Shown in pieces: positions 63,101 through 64,000 of a stretch of DNA of 64,000 nt. The stretch lies in contig JAPTHN010000074.1 in the NCBI GenBank assembly GCA_026936325.1, forward strand, positions 310,001 to 374,000. Reading direction: 5' to 3'. The stretch comes from Platynereis dumerilii. Its lineage: Eukaryota > Annelida > Polychaeta > Phyllodocida > Nereididae. The position numbers and the translations under genes were made by a program. The notes under the pieces are model-generated. The model was not told the origin of the DNA, ran no database searches, and saw nothing but the letters and a program-made list of their open reading frames with translations. The stretch's first letter is position 1. Each line of letters starts with the position of its first letter.

Positions 63101-63434
63101 ACTTTAATTTTGGGAAGGCAATATAGTTCTCAGTAAAATGTGAAGAAAGAATTGTCCCTCAATGCTTACTATCTGCACAATGTGCAAAAATGTCAAGCAA
63201 AATGAGAATGTCGCAAGCGTTACGCTGAAGTATTAATAGATAATTTTTTTGGTGTATACCAATTACCAAGAACATGATATTAGTTTTACAATATCTCTTT
63301 GGCAAAGGCTTTTGATACATACAGAATTCGGGCAGTTATCTTTATTATTCCAGGTGTCAGACATCAGAAACTGGTAAAAATTAGAATTTTTTTATTAAAT
63401 TATCTTTTTATAAATAGACTTACCTCTGGGACAT
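77..63434 (-). CDS. TACC: TACC-family gene, whole locus (spliced; 3' end beyond the left edge)
   Basis: Hand-built gene model. The short form joins 63434-63424, 62539-62326, 25316-24784, 23279-22398, 22195-22117, 21777-21402, 7618-7560, 7188-7058, 6096-5943, 3552-3475, 2989-2844, 2377-2334, 874-714 and 183-77. Every junction is GT-AG with matching phase. Family marks in order are VTFQTP (as in TACC3), SDP motifs of NPFxxKxKMxxSP type, the Aurora site block ARQSLYVKFDPLV, and the coiled-coil TACC domain starting VLKYSQSD with LKAVEDAFANLHQRYE. TACC proteins sit at centrosomes and spindle microtubules, bind chTOG/XMAP215 through the C-terminal coiled coil and are regulated by Aurora A. Alternative N-terminal exons lie at 58815-55825 and 49462-33962, with candidates at 20979-20871 and 5031-4837. 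Family identity is very secure. The use of each alternative exon is inferred from phase. The last part of the coiled coil is off the window. Confidence 0.95.
254..462 (-). mobile_element. tRNA-derived SINE (family 1), full length
   Basis: On the minus strand the copy opens with a tRNA-like head: A box TGGTCTAGTGG and a B-box-like GGGTTCGAATC. A unique body follows (GGACATAAAGCCCC type) and then a short ATCC-type tail. The flanks share a repeat of about 31 bases, ACTGAGC(G)AAAAACTCTCCC and onward, at 222-253 and 469-500. This is either an unusually long target-site duplication or a pre-existing repeat. Confidence 0.8.
585..655 (-). mobile_element. SINE family 1, 3' fragment
   Basis: This holds the body and tail only (ggatggatgatagggg, then ttatgtcctgtatttacgcact). 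The tRNA-like head is missing. The truncation is typical of 5'-incomplete retrotransposition. Confidence 0.65.
714..874 (-). CDS. TACC: TACC coiled-coil domain exon
   Basis: This 161-nt exon carries the most diagnostic block of the family, ERDSTLEDLKAVEDAFANL followed by HQRYERSKQVLIGHRK. Human TACCs read (A)DLNS(V/M)E(R/K)S(F/L)(S/A)DLF(K/R)R(F/Y)E at this place. The acceptor is cctttcag and the donor is gtcagt, which is a little unusual at +3. It begins with two bases that complete a codon (G from the exon at 2334-2377) and ends in phase 0. Confidence 0.95.
875..2333 (-). other. Intron, no feature seen
   Basis: This is AT-rich intron sequence. A short GC-rich patch (ggggcgggg, near 1735) could be an Sp1-type site, but nothing around it supports a promoter. 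I see no exon or recognisable element. Confidence 0.6.
2334..2377 (-). CDS. TACC: TACC coiled-coil domain exon (44 nt)
   Basis: This very short exon encodes MQEEAIVEALQKAK. It keeps the heptad pattern between the exons at 2844-2989 and 714-874, and the phases on both sides fit (two bases in, one base out). The donor is gtatga and the acceptor is tttcag. A short exon like this would be missed by ORF-based calling. Its phase fit and coiled-coil content make it convincing. Confidence 0.9.
2421..2625 (-). mobile_element. tRNA-derived SINE (family 1), full length
   Basis: The same head, body and tail as the copy at 254-462, with A box TGGTCTAGTGG and B box GGTTCGAATC on the minus strand. The flanks share CAAAAGAGA (about 2412-2420 and 2629-2637), a fair target-site duplication. 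The insertion lies in the intron 2378-2843 in the same orientation as the gene. Confidence 0.82.
2660..2835. repeat. Possible decayed TIR-element end
   Basis: This stretch has repeated ATAGGGATTTATAGGG-like units. It ends at 2826-2835 with a sequence that reads CAGGGCTCCCAGCGGCCC on the minus strand, much like the start of some hAT terminal repeats. I found no partner end, so this is a weak call. Confidence 0.3.
2844..2989 (-). CDS. TACC: TACC domain start: VLKYSQ exon
   Basis: This 146-nt exon starts VLKYSQSDVNRMMKELMMEN, the usual beginning of the TACC coiled coil (LLQYSQKDLDAVVK in human TACC3). It continues with charged heptads to VIKDMR. The acceptor is tttgcag and the donor is gtaagaa. 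It starts in phase 0 and ends with two bases of Arg. Confidence 0.94.
2990..3474 (-). other. Intron, nothing seen
   Basis: AT-rich intron without a recognisable repeat or exon. Confidence 0.6.
3475..3552 (-). CDS. TACC: TACC linker exon
   Basis: This 78-nt, phase 0-0 exon encodes AKPEVEQTPAKQVSGEMDEE and then TDGIIQ, just ahead of VLKYSQ. The donor is gtgatt and the acceptor is ctttctag. It is the first exon common to the main transcript and to the proposed short transcript that starts at 5031. Both possible upstream exons end in phase 0. Confidence 0.9.
3553..4836 (-). other. Intron, nothing seen
   Basis: Ordinary AT-rich intron between the linker exon and the candidate alternative first exon. 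No repeat family recognised. Confidence 0.6.
4837..5031 (-). CDS. TACC: Candidate alternative first exon of a coiled-coil-only TACC form
   Basis: This is an open frame of 65 codons beginning MVGSREQPCTE, with good context (GAGATGG). It contains MSQSSMEGSGFWDPGSE and a proline run PPPPGPQAK. It ends at a GTAACA donor in phase 0, which fits the phase-0 start of the exon at 3475-3552. The resulting protein would be little more than the TACC coiled coil. The patch is more GC-rich than the surrounding intron and is preceded by two X-box motifs. The donor is weak (AAAA before GT, C at +5). A start at the internal Met (MYSSS) is possible. Mammalian TACC genes are known to use alternative promoters. 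No transcript evidence is available here. Confidence 0.5.
5037..5050 (-). promoter_or_regulatory. RFX X-box motif, proximal
   Basis: The minus strand reads GTTGCCATAGCAAC, which fits the X-box pattern GTNRCC-AT-RGYAAC on both arms. It lies 5 bases ahead of the candidate start codon at 5031. RFX factors bind such sites in promoters of ciliary genes. Confidence 0.6.
5071..5084 (+). promoter_or_regulatory. RFX X-box motif, distal
   Basis: GTTACCATGGTAAT matches the X-box at 13 of 14 positions (last base T instead of C). It is 34 bases from the proximal motif, start to start. Two such motifs side by side by chance are unlikely. Confidence 0.5.
5085..5942 (-). other. Intron, nothing further seen
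   Basis: AT-rich sequence between the X-box patch and the next TACC exon. It could hold promoter sequence of the proposed short form, but I see no other motif. Confidence 0.5.
5943..6096 (-). CDS. TACC: TACC exon upstream of the coiled coil
   Basis: This 154-nt exon encodes DDLLLMSTPPQRNAEPKVQK, a Thr-Pro and Lys-rich stretch, and then AAEVDRLFNDSLSQNSHE. The acceptor is ctgtttcag and the donor is gtgagtg. One leading base completes Gly from the exon at 7058-7188, and the end is phase 0. STPP and KTPV are possible proline-directed kinase sites. Confidence 0.9.
6158..6478. mobile_element. Short TIR DNA element (MITE) with TCA target duplication
   Basis: Terminal inverted repeats of about 43 bp begin GGGCTATTCCATTTAAAAAC and end with the reverse complement, differing only in the G-run. 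Flanks TCA (6155-6157) and TCA (6479-6481) make a 3-bp target duplication. The inside has several diverged copies of a CATGCATCTAAAGCGAATT-like unit and no coding frame. A 3-bp duplication suits PIF/Harbinger, but I cannot fix the superfamily. Confidence 0.82.
6815..7015. mobile_element. Short TIR DNA element, Harbinger-like (TAA duplication)
   Basis: The ends are GGCCACATATA...ATTGATTCTTAGCTT and its imperfect inverse AAGCTAAAGATCAATTATGTGTGGCC-like sequence. They are flanked by TAA at 6812-6814 and 7016-7018. GGCC ends with a TWA duplication are typical of PIF/Harbinger. The centre is a run of A and T. It is non-coding. Confidence 0.68.
7058..7188 (-). CDS. TACC: TACC exon with the Aurora-A phosphosite block
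   Basis: This 131-nt exon reads FKSSALARQSLYVKFDPLVK and then GQSP. Human TACC3 has ESALRKQSLYLKFDPLL here. The Ser in RQSLY corresponds to the Aurora-A site (human Ser558, maskin Ser626) that controls spindle recruitment with clathrin. TACC2 has Ala at that place, so on this point the gene resembles TACC3. The acceptor is cctttcag and the donor is gtaagtc. It starts in phase 0 and ends two bases into Gly. Confidence 0.95.
7189..7559 (-). other. Intron, nothing seen
   Basis: Short AT-rich intron without a recognisable element. Confidence 0.65.
7560..7618 (-). CDS. TACC: TACC exon, Aurora-A docking region
   Basis: This 59-nt exon gives (M)FNDSAAWDMLDKFGGEGDD. It aligns with human TACC3 SFRDPAEVLG...VDYLEQFG, where the Phe is, from memory of the structural literature, the Aurora-A docking residue. 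The codon for the residue before Phe is split by the intron: A from 21402-21777 plus TG makes Met. T from the candidate exon 20871-20979 would make Leu. The acceptor is ctttcag and the donor is gtgagt. Confidence 0.9.
8020..8697. mobile_element. Fold-back element with ~330-bp inverted arms
   Basis: The left end CCGTATTTCCTCGTTTAGAA mirrors the right end CTTCTAAATGAGAAAATACGG. The arms run to a centre at 8346 (TTCGAGGA-A-TCCTCGAA). Each arm repeats motifs such as GTCTCAAATAGAAGCCTG and AAACAATAAACGCC. No transposase is present. A perfect central palindrome plus long imperfect arms could form a strong hairpin in DNA or RNA. I could not define a target duplication. Confidence 0.75.
10008..10165 (-). 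mobile_element. SINE family 1, diverged and 5'-truncated
   Basis: Body match (ggggttttatgtcctgtatt, then gacaagaggaggacac and ctgtccaacataggtc) with only a remnant of the tRNA-like head. It is the most diverged of the longer copies. Confidence 0.65.
10565..10635. repeat. CCCTTTTCR tandem repeat
   Basis: About seven imperfect copies of a 9-11-bp CCCTTTTCAC/G unit. Simple minisatellite in the intron. Confidence 0.75.
12940..13140 (-). promoter_or_regulatory. GC-richer intron patch with a CRE
   Basis: The patch is less AT-rich than its surroundings. It has repeated CTGCCAGCTACTGC motifs and a perfect cAMP-response element, TGACGTCA, at 13099-13106. No donor or start codon convincingly follows. 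It could be an enhancer or internal promoter, or nothing. Confidence 0.25.
14886..15183 (-). mobile_element. tRNA-derived SINE, family 2
   Basis: The minus strand starts GGGCCTAATGGTTAAGAGTG (A-box region), has the B box GGTTCAAATCC and a body with CTAAGGTGCTGCAGAGGCG, and ends in an (AAAC)n tail (gtttgtttg at 14889-14911 on plus). The head resembles a Leu- or Ser-type tRNA because of the extra bases between the boxes. The sequence differs from family 1. Confidence 0.8.
18365..18600. repeat. Degenerate CTGCC/ATCT tetranucleotide tract
   Basis: A run of imperfect gcctgcctg, ctatctatctg and tacctacc units on the plus strand. It is a decayed microsatellite. Confidence 0.6.
19397..19587 (-). mobile_element. 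tRNA-derived SINE (family 1)
   Basis: The body closely matches the copy at 2421-2625 (gattggggctttacgtcctg, aggacaggaggaggccac). The B box is preserved (tttgaacctggga). The A-box end is decayed and the tail is at 19397. Confidence 0.75.
20871..20979 (-). CDS. TACC: Candidate internal first exon of TACC
   Basis: A start codon at 20979 opens 36 codons (MSCVALECTYTLMCAVDSDA, then GDSLDRKVFRVHERKL). They run to a strong donor (GTGAGTATC, plus-strand actcac at 20865-20870) in phase 1. The next exon, 7560-7618, needs exactly one leading base. The product would begin with this 36-residue leader followed by the Aurora-A docking region. Against it: the peptide has no family match I recognise, a phase match has a one-in-three chance, and I cannot see a core promoter. 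Confidence 0.38.
21402..21777 (-). CDS. TACC: TACC shared exon, acidic and proline-rich
   Basis: This 376-nt exon starts KDDDDEIQIFAPG, followed by a second TEDDIQIMLPP. It continues with Asn/Lys/Glu-rich sequence, SEEPSPIPEQPEV and ends GEDDFQPASSE. The two DxIQI(F/M) motifs look like a short internal duplication. The acceptor is ttgcag and the donor is gtaagtgc. It begins in phase 0 and ends one base into the next codon. This part is likely disordered. Confidence 0.9.
21778..22116 (-). other. Intron, nothing seen
   Basis: 339-bp AT-rich intron. Confidence 0.7.
22117..22195 (-). CDS. TACC: TACC shared exon, basic
   Basis: This 79-nt exon encodes KKEGPGSSTKKAVQKRPKFR and then PPSVVK. It is strongly basic and resembles the TACC1/TACC2 stretch with KKPRPPSLKKK, a likely nuclear-localisation or microtubule-contact region. 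One leading base completes Lys from the exon at 22398-23279. It ends in phase 0. Confidence 0.88.
22398..23279 (-). CDS. TACC: TACC shared exon with SDP repeats
   Basis: This 882-nt exon starts (S)PAKNPEVAANLEKPVSAP, with an acidic FEDEFVDAEESLG stretch, a long Pro/Glu/Val-rich linker, and then LPARGSYNLDFDAFDENVNP. The NPFxxKSKM-xx-(S/T)P motif follows twice (NPFASKSKMGFSP and NPFQTKSKMANTP). These are the SDP repeats of TACC1 and TACC2. The exon ends with a basic KTPVKKTPK. The acceptor is cttttgcag and the donor is gtgagtat. It starts with one base, ends with two, and fits both neighbours. Confidence 0.94.
23280..24783 (-). other. Intron, nothing but a short palindrome
   Basis: AT-rich intron. 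A perfect 18-bp palindrome, AGGGGTTTTAAAACCCCT, lies at 23764-23781. No exon or element seen. Confidence 0.65.
24784..25316 (-). CDS. TACC: TACC shared exon starting VTFQTP; entry point for all N-terminal forms
   Basis: This 533-nt exon starts in phase 0 with VTFQTPARPKAEGA, matching human TACC3 (K)VTFQTPLRDP. It then has at least five repeats of a VTPS(E/P) type unit (VTPSEST, VTPSEPT, VTPPD, VTPSPD, VTPSET), an ETPQ/TP-rich stretch, and ends DDHSAYVETAEEVVKEIVHD and PIK. The many Ser/Thr-Pro pairs make dense phosphorylation likely. The acceptor is attttgcag and the donor is gtgagtt. It is the common acceptor for the exons at 62326-62539, 55825-58815 and 33962-49462. Confidence 0.93.
25966..26022 (-). 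mobile_element. SINE family 2 fragment
   Basis: Matches the 3' part of the copy at 14886 (gtgtttatgttttacacctc, then agcagcaccttaatgggctg). The rest is missing. Confidence 0.6.
27742..29268. mobile_element. Non-autonomous hAT-like DNA transposon
   Basis: The ends are TAGGGTTGCAAA and, inverted at the right, TAGGGATGCAAA. Next come long stretches rich in TTCCCGG/GAAATTTTC motifs in both subterminal regions. Flanks AACACAAC (27734-27741) and AACACAAA (29269-29276) give an 8-bp target duplication with one mismatch, as expected of hAT. I see no intact transposase in 1.5 kb, so it is a deletion derivative mobilised in trans. The one-base difference suggests some age. Confidence 0.85.
31925..31996. 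repeat. (CAGT)n microsatellite, about 18 units
   Basis: Perfect tetranucleotide run, preceded from about 31860 by decayed GAGTC/CAGT units. Confidence 0.95.
33516..33623. repeat. 36-bp tandem repeat, three copies
   Basis: Three units starting TTTGCATAGTC. Copies two and three are the same, and the first differs by a few bases. The period is divisible by three, so the frame is open, but it is not on the gene strand. Confidence 0.9.
33962..49462 (-). CDS. TACC: Giant TACC2-like N-terminal exon, 5167 codons
   Basis: This is a single open frame of 15,501 nt starting MGNKQGSQSASPSPS and ending PDPPPE at a GTGAGT donor in phase 0. It joins VTFQTP. The context of the ATG is good (GCAATGG). MGNKQGS fits the N-myristoylation pattern, and vertebrate TACC2 long forms start MGNENSTS. 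Approximate residues: 834-894 LTSS repeats; 1177-1200 six Arg then poly-Gln; 2525-3023 QQVRP/GQ repeats; 3238-3311 Ser/Glu/Lys acidic tract; 3665-3820 and 3955-4065 Cys/His-rich islands; 4077-4121 LREH repeats; 4588-4605 SSEEEFADCEEDF, like the SDSEE-FETPE of TACC1/2; 4675-4741 PAGDQPP repeats; 5058-5125 GAYNLDF plus three SDP motifs. Most of it should be disordered. Upstream the frame stays open to a TAG about 14 codons before the ATG. Confidence 0.93.
34085..34295 (-). other. SDP repeat block inside the giant exon
   Basis: GAYNLDFLDQLDDGFNPFQT is followed by VKLGNSP, ADPFKSGGKMAHSP and FNPFQTKSRMGHSP. It is a second, separate copy of the block in the shared exon 22398-23279. The giant form therefore has two SDP clusters. 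Confidence 0.9.
37101..37235 (-). repeat. 15-bp coding repeat, LREH(L/Q/S/P) pentapeptides
   Basis: Eight full and one partial unit of 15 bp in frame in the giant exon, giving LREHLLREHQLREHQLREHS and on. The plus strand shows gatgctctctcaa. The units are nearly the same at DNA level, which suggests recent expansion. Confidence 0.93.
40396..41890 (-). repeat. Q/V/R/P low-complexity coding tract, ~500 codons
   Basis: Diverged repeats of the form QQVRPxGQQ, with variants QQVVRPAGQ and VQQVRPT. Almost no acidic residue for about 500 codons. Arg comes nearly always in RP. The tract has the composition of a condensate-prone or prion-like segment. Confidence 0.9.
46783..46965 (-). repeat. 21/24-bp coding repeat, (V/T)TSLTSS
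   Basis: About eight units of SLTSS-type heptads and octads (VTSLTSS, TTSLTSS, STSLTSC), in frame. The plus strand shows cttgatgtaaggct. The diverged copies point to an older expansion than the LREH tract. Confidence 0.85.
50651..50880 (-). promoter_or_regulatory. Candidate 5' UTR exon of the giant form
   Basis: A GC-richer patch on the minus strand ends in a strong donor, GTTAG before GTGAGTTAAG (plus-strand actcac at 50645-50650). It holds no long frame, so it would be untranslated. Possible acceptors near the ATG at 49462 are AACTCAG at about 49494 and CTGTAG at 49465; both have weak pyrimidine tracts. The upper limit of the exon is a guess. Confidence 0.3.
51143..51152. promoter_or_regulatory. 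MEF2-like site
   Basis: CTATTTTTAG is a perfect match to the MEF2 pattern CTAWWWWTAG. It lies about 1.7 kb upstream of the giant exon, beyond the candidate UTR exon. A single 10-bp match is weak on its own. Confidence 0.3.
51544..51771 (-). repeat. 21-bp tandem repeat encoding heptads (QQAEVTI)
   Basis: Seven units of 21 bp (about 51615-51775) read on the minus strand as QNAEVNI, QHAEVTL, QQGEVQI, KQAEVTV, QQNEAMV, QQAEVTI, QQAEGPM, then 25 more residues to a stop. An acceptor-like gatgcag lies just before AATGCTGAGG. No donor is convincing, so it would be a terminal exon or only a minisatellite. I do not recognise the peptide. Confidence 0.4.
54115..54420. repeat. GGAA/GGAATTAA purine-rich tandem tract
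   Basis: About 300 bp of imperfect aaggaaggaatt units, almost pure purine on the plus strand. The minus-strand open frame (SLIPSLIHSF-type) is an effect of the repeat. Confidence 0.9.
54421..54496 (-). mobile_element. SINE family 1 fragment
   Basis: Tail and body start only (gatggatggttgggccttta, taattaggataggaggagga). It abuts the purine tract. Confidence 0.6.
55046..55175 (-). mobile_element. SINE family 1 fragment, highly diverged
   Basis: agatggatggatgattgccc and the later ggttagttaggccaccagga and cttctgtccaatgtggg follow the family in order, but with many changes and no head. Confidence 0.45.
55825..58815 (-). CDS. TACC: Alternative N-terminal TACC exon, 997 codons
   Basis: This open frame starts at 58815 (MATSDTKHSVTIVPLLEWNL) in near-ideal context, GTCACCATGG, with an in-frame TAA four codons upstream, so the start is secure. 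It ends GGMDG at a GTAAGT donor in phase 0, the phase needed by VTFQTP at 25316 and shared with the other N-terminal exons. The sequence is Ser/Asp/Asn-rich and mostly disordered. One stretch at residues 166-212 looks ordered (LLQRMLSTEDGCIVLNKDDI, then VHLLKLNGFQV). VDVGTQVEFIFPTEKQVVI near residue 460 is hydrophobic. I recognise no domain. It could instead be a separate gene, but phase, strand and position favour TACC. Confidence 0.78.
58816..62325 (-). other. Intron and probable promoter region of the 997-codon form
   Basis: AT-rich sequence. The 5' end of the form starting at 58815 probably lies in the first few hundred bases, but I see no TATA box or GC patch. A donor-like CAG-GTAAGA (minus strand, about 61394) could end an untranslated exon. 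No mobile element recognised. Confidence 0.5.
62326..62539 (-). CDS. TACC: TACC3-like N-terminal coding exon
   Basis: This 214-nt exon reads PIMSLSSFDPLASIEDENTP, WEDASDILMSLNP, RKSILKQSQAEN and FTPKPPKPILSR. It ends in phase 0. Joined to the exon at 25316 it gives SILKQSQAEN...VTFQTP, which matches human TACC3 SVLRVSQKEN...VTFQTP in order and spacing. The acceptor is ctttgcag and the donor is gtaagtg. Translation could begin at the internal Met (62532) or in the upstream exon at 63434. Confidence 0.9.
62540..63374 (-). other. First intron, nothing seen
   Basis: AT-rich sequence without recognisable elements. Confidence 0.6.
63424..63434 (-). CDS. TACC: Candidate first coding exon, MSQ(R)
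   Basis: ATGTCCCAGAG and then GTAAGTC on the minus strand: eleven coding bases that end two bases into a codon. The exon at 62326-62539 has exactly one leading base, so the frame continues as MSQRPIMSLSS. The context has A at -3 and a CCAAT/E-box region lies upstream. The sequence is part of a repeat present three times, so the call is moderate. If wrong, translation starts at 62532. Confidence 0.5.
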
Positions 63435-63436
63435 TT

Positions 63437-63626
63437 TAGCTTATCAATGCGGAGCGTTTGATCTGGCCCCAATAATAAAAAGAAAACCCCACAGCGCCTC
63501 ACGTGTGATCACGTGACCTCTCTCGACCAATAGCGCGCTTCGGCGCGAACTCCTCTCAAATGTCATATTCAATTTTGAAAAAGCAATCCACTACCTCCTT
63601 AGCGGGGAGGCGGGTGGGAATTAAAT
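63437..63626 (-). promoter_or_regulatory. Candidate cell-cycle type promoter of the short form
   Basis: On the minus strand, in order: GTTCGCGCCGAAG (like the E2F TTTCGCGCCAAA), CTATTGGTC (inverted CCAAT box at about 63526-63534), and GTCACGTGAT with ACACGTGA (two E-box CACGTG cores at about 63499-63516). The patch is GC-rich in an AT-rich setting and contains CpGs. Because the repeat arms face outward, the promoter might fire both ways. Confidence 0.5.
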
Positions 63627-63698
63627 AAATGTCCCAGAGGTAAGTCTATTTATAAAAAGATAATTTAATAAAAAAATTCTAATTTTTATTACATTGTC

Positions 63699-63725
63699 GA
63701 CTTACCTCTGGGACATTTTAGCTTA
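63699..63725 (-). repeat. Third copy of the start-codon/donor sequence
   Basis: 27 bp identical to 63417-63443 in the same orientation, again with ATGTCCCAGAG before GTAAGTC (ATG at 63716). It could be a second alternative first exon with its own upstream region. Confidence 0.85.
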
Positions 63726-64000
63726 ATTCAAAAAGACAAGGAGGTGGGTCTGGAGAGAGAGGTAAAATAAAGACGGAATCAACCTGCCTACTCAATGGGC
63801 TAGGAAGGTTATCATCGGCCGCTATGCCCTTTCCACGCTATCATTTAGAGCCGCTTCCGGGGCACAGCTACGCTGGGGGTTATACCAACCAATGATTGCG
63901 ATCCCAAGGGTCCTCGCTGCAGTAGGACGACCACCTAAGTCGCATGGCCCCCCCTTTTTCCTGCCCCCGGCACAACTGTCCCGGAATCCTCCCAAGGGGA
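63726..64000. other. GC-richer right end, unassigned
   Basis: Less AT-rich sequence with CpGs, a CCAAT (63889-63893) and a C-run. It could be promoter sequence upstream of the third copy or the inside of a larger repeat element. I recognise no gene. Confidence 0.35.

Larger units (their letters stand above)
63375..63688. repeat. Perfect 62-bp inverted repeat around the promoter
   Basis: Positions 63375-63436 pair exactly with 63627-63688, with a 190-bp spacer. Each arm contains ATGTCCCAGAG followed by GTAAGTC, that is, a start codon and a splice donor, pointing outward from the spacer. Perfect identity means a recent event, conversion, or an assembly artefact. Confidence 0.9.

Overview
The window is eukaryotic nuclear DNA, AT-rich, with long introns, GT-AG splice sites, tRNA-derived SINEs, short TIR elements and microsatellites. 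It looks like an invertebrate animal, probably marine (deuterostome or lophotrochozoan). I cannot name the species. A vertebrate is unlikely, because features that vertebrates divide among TACC1, TACC2 and TACC3 sit here in one gene.

I see one gene across nearly the whole window, on the minus strand: a TACC-family gene (transforming acidic coiled-coil protein; centrosome and spindle microtubules, partner of chTOG/XMAP215 and Aurora A). Transcription runs from about 63.5 kb down to position 77, and the 3' end lies off the left edge. I built the exons by hand from splice sites, phase and family motifs. Thirteen exons join with consistent phase.

Layout, in transcription order: a CCAAT/E-box/E2F-like promoter inside a perfect 62-bp inverted repeat (63.4-63.7 kb); a TACC3-like N-terminal exon (62.3-62.5 kb); an alternative 997-codon N-terminal exon (55.8-58.8 kb) with a strong Kozak start; a 15.5-kb single coding exon (34.0-49.5 kb, 5167 codons) starting MGN, like the long form of vertebrate TACC2, and ending in SDP repeats; shared exons carrying VTFQTP, a second SDP set, the Aurora-A docking and phosphosite block, and the coiled-coil TACC domain (25.3 kb to the left edge).

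The three upstream N-terminal exons all end in phase 0, and the shared exon at 25.3 kb begins in phase 0. One locus could therefore make a TACC3-like protein (about 990 residues in this window), a 1.9-kilo-residue form and a form of more than 6,000 residues. Two more in-phase first-exon candidates lie inside introns. One at 20.9 kb would give a short form. One at 5.0 kb, just downstream of two RFX X-box motifs, would give a protein that is little more than the coiled-coil domain.

The introns hold two tRNA-derived SINE families (all in gene orientation), a 1.5-kb hAT-like element with an 8-bp target duplication, two small TIR elements with 3-bp duplications, a 678-bp fold-back element and several simple repeats. 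I found no plus-strand gene, RNA gene, CRISPR array or virus-derived element.
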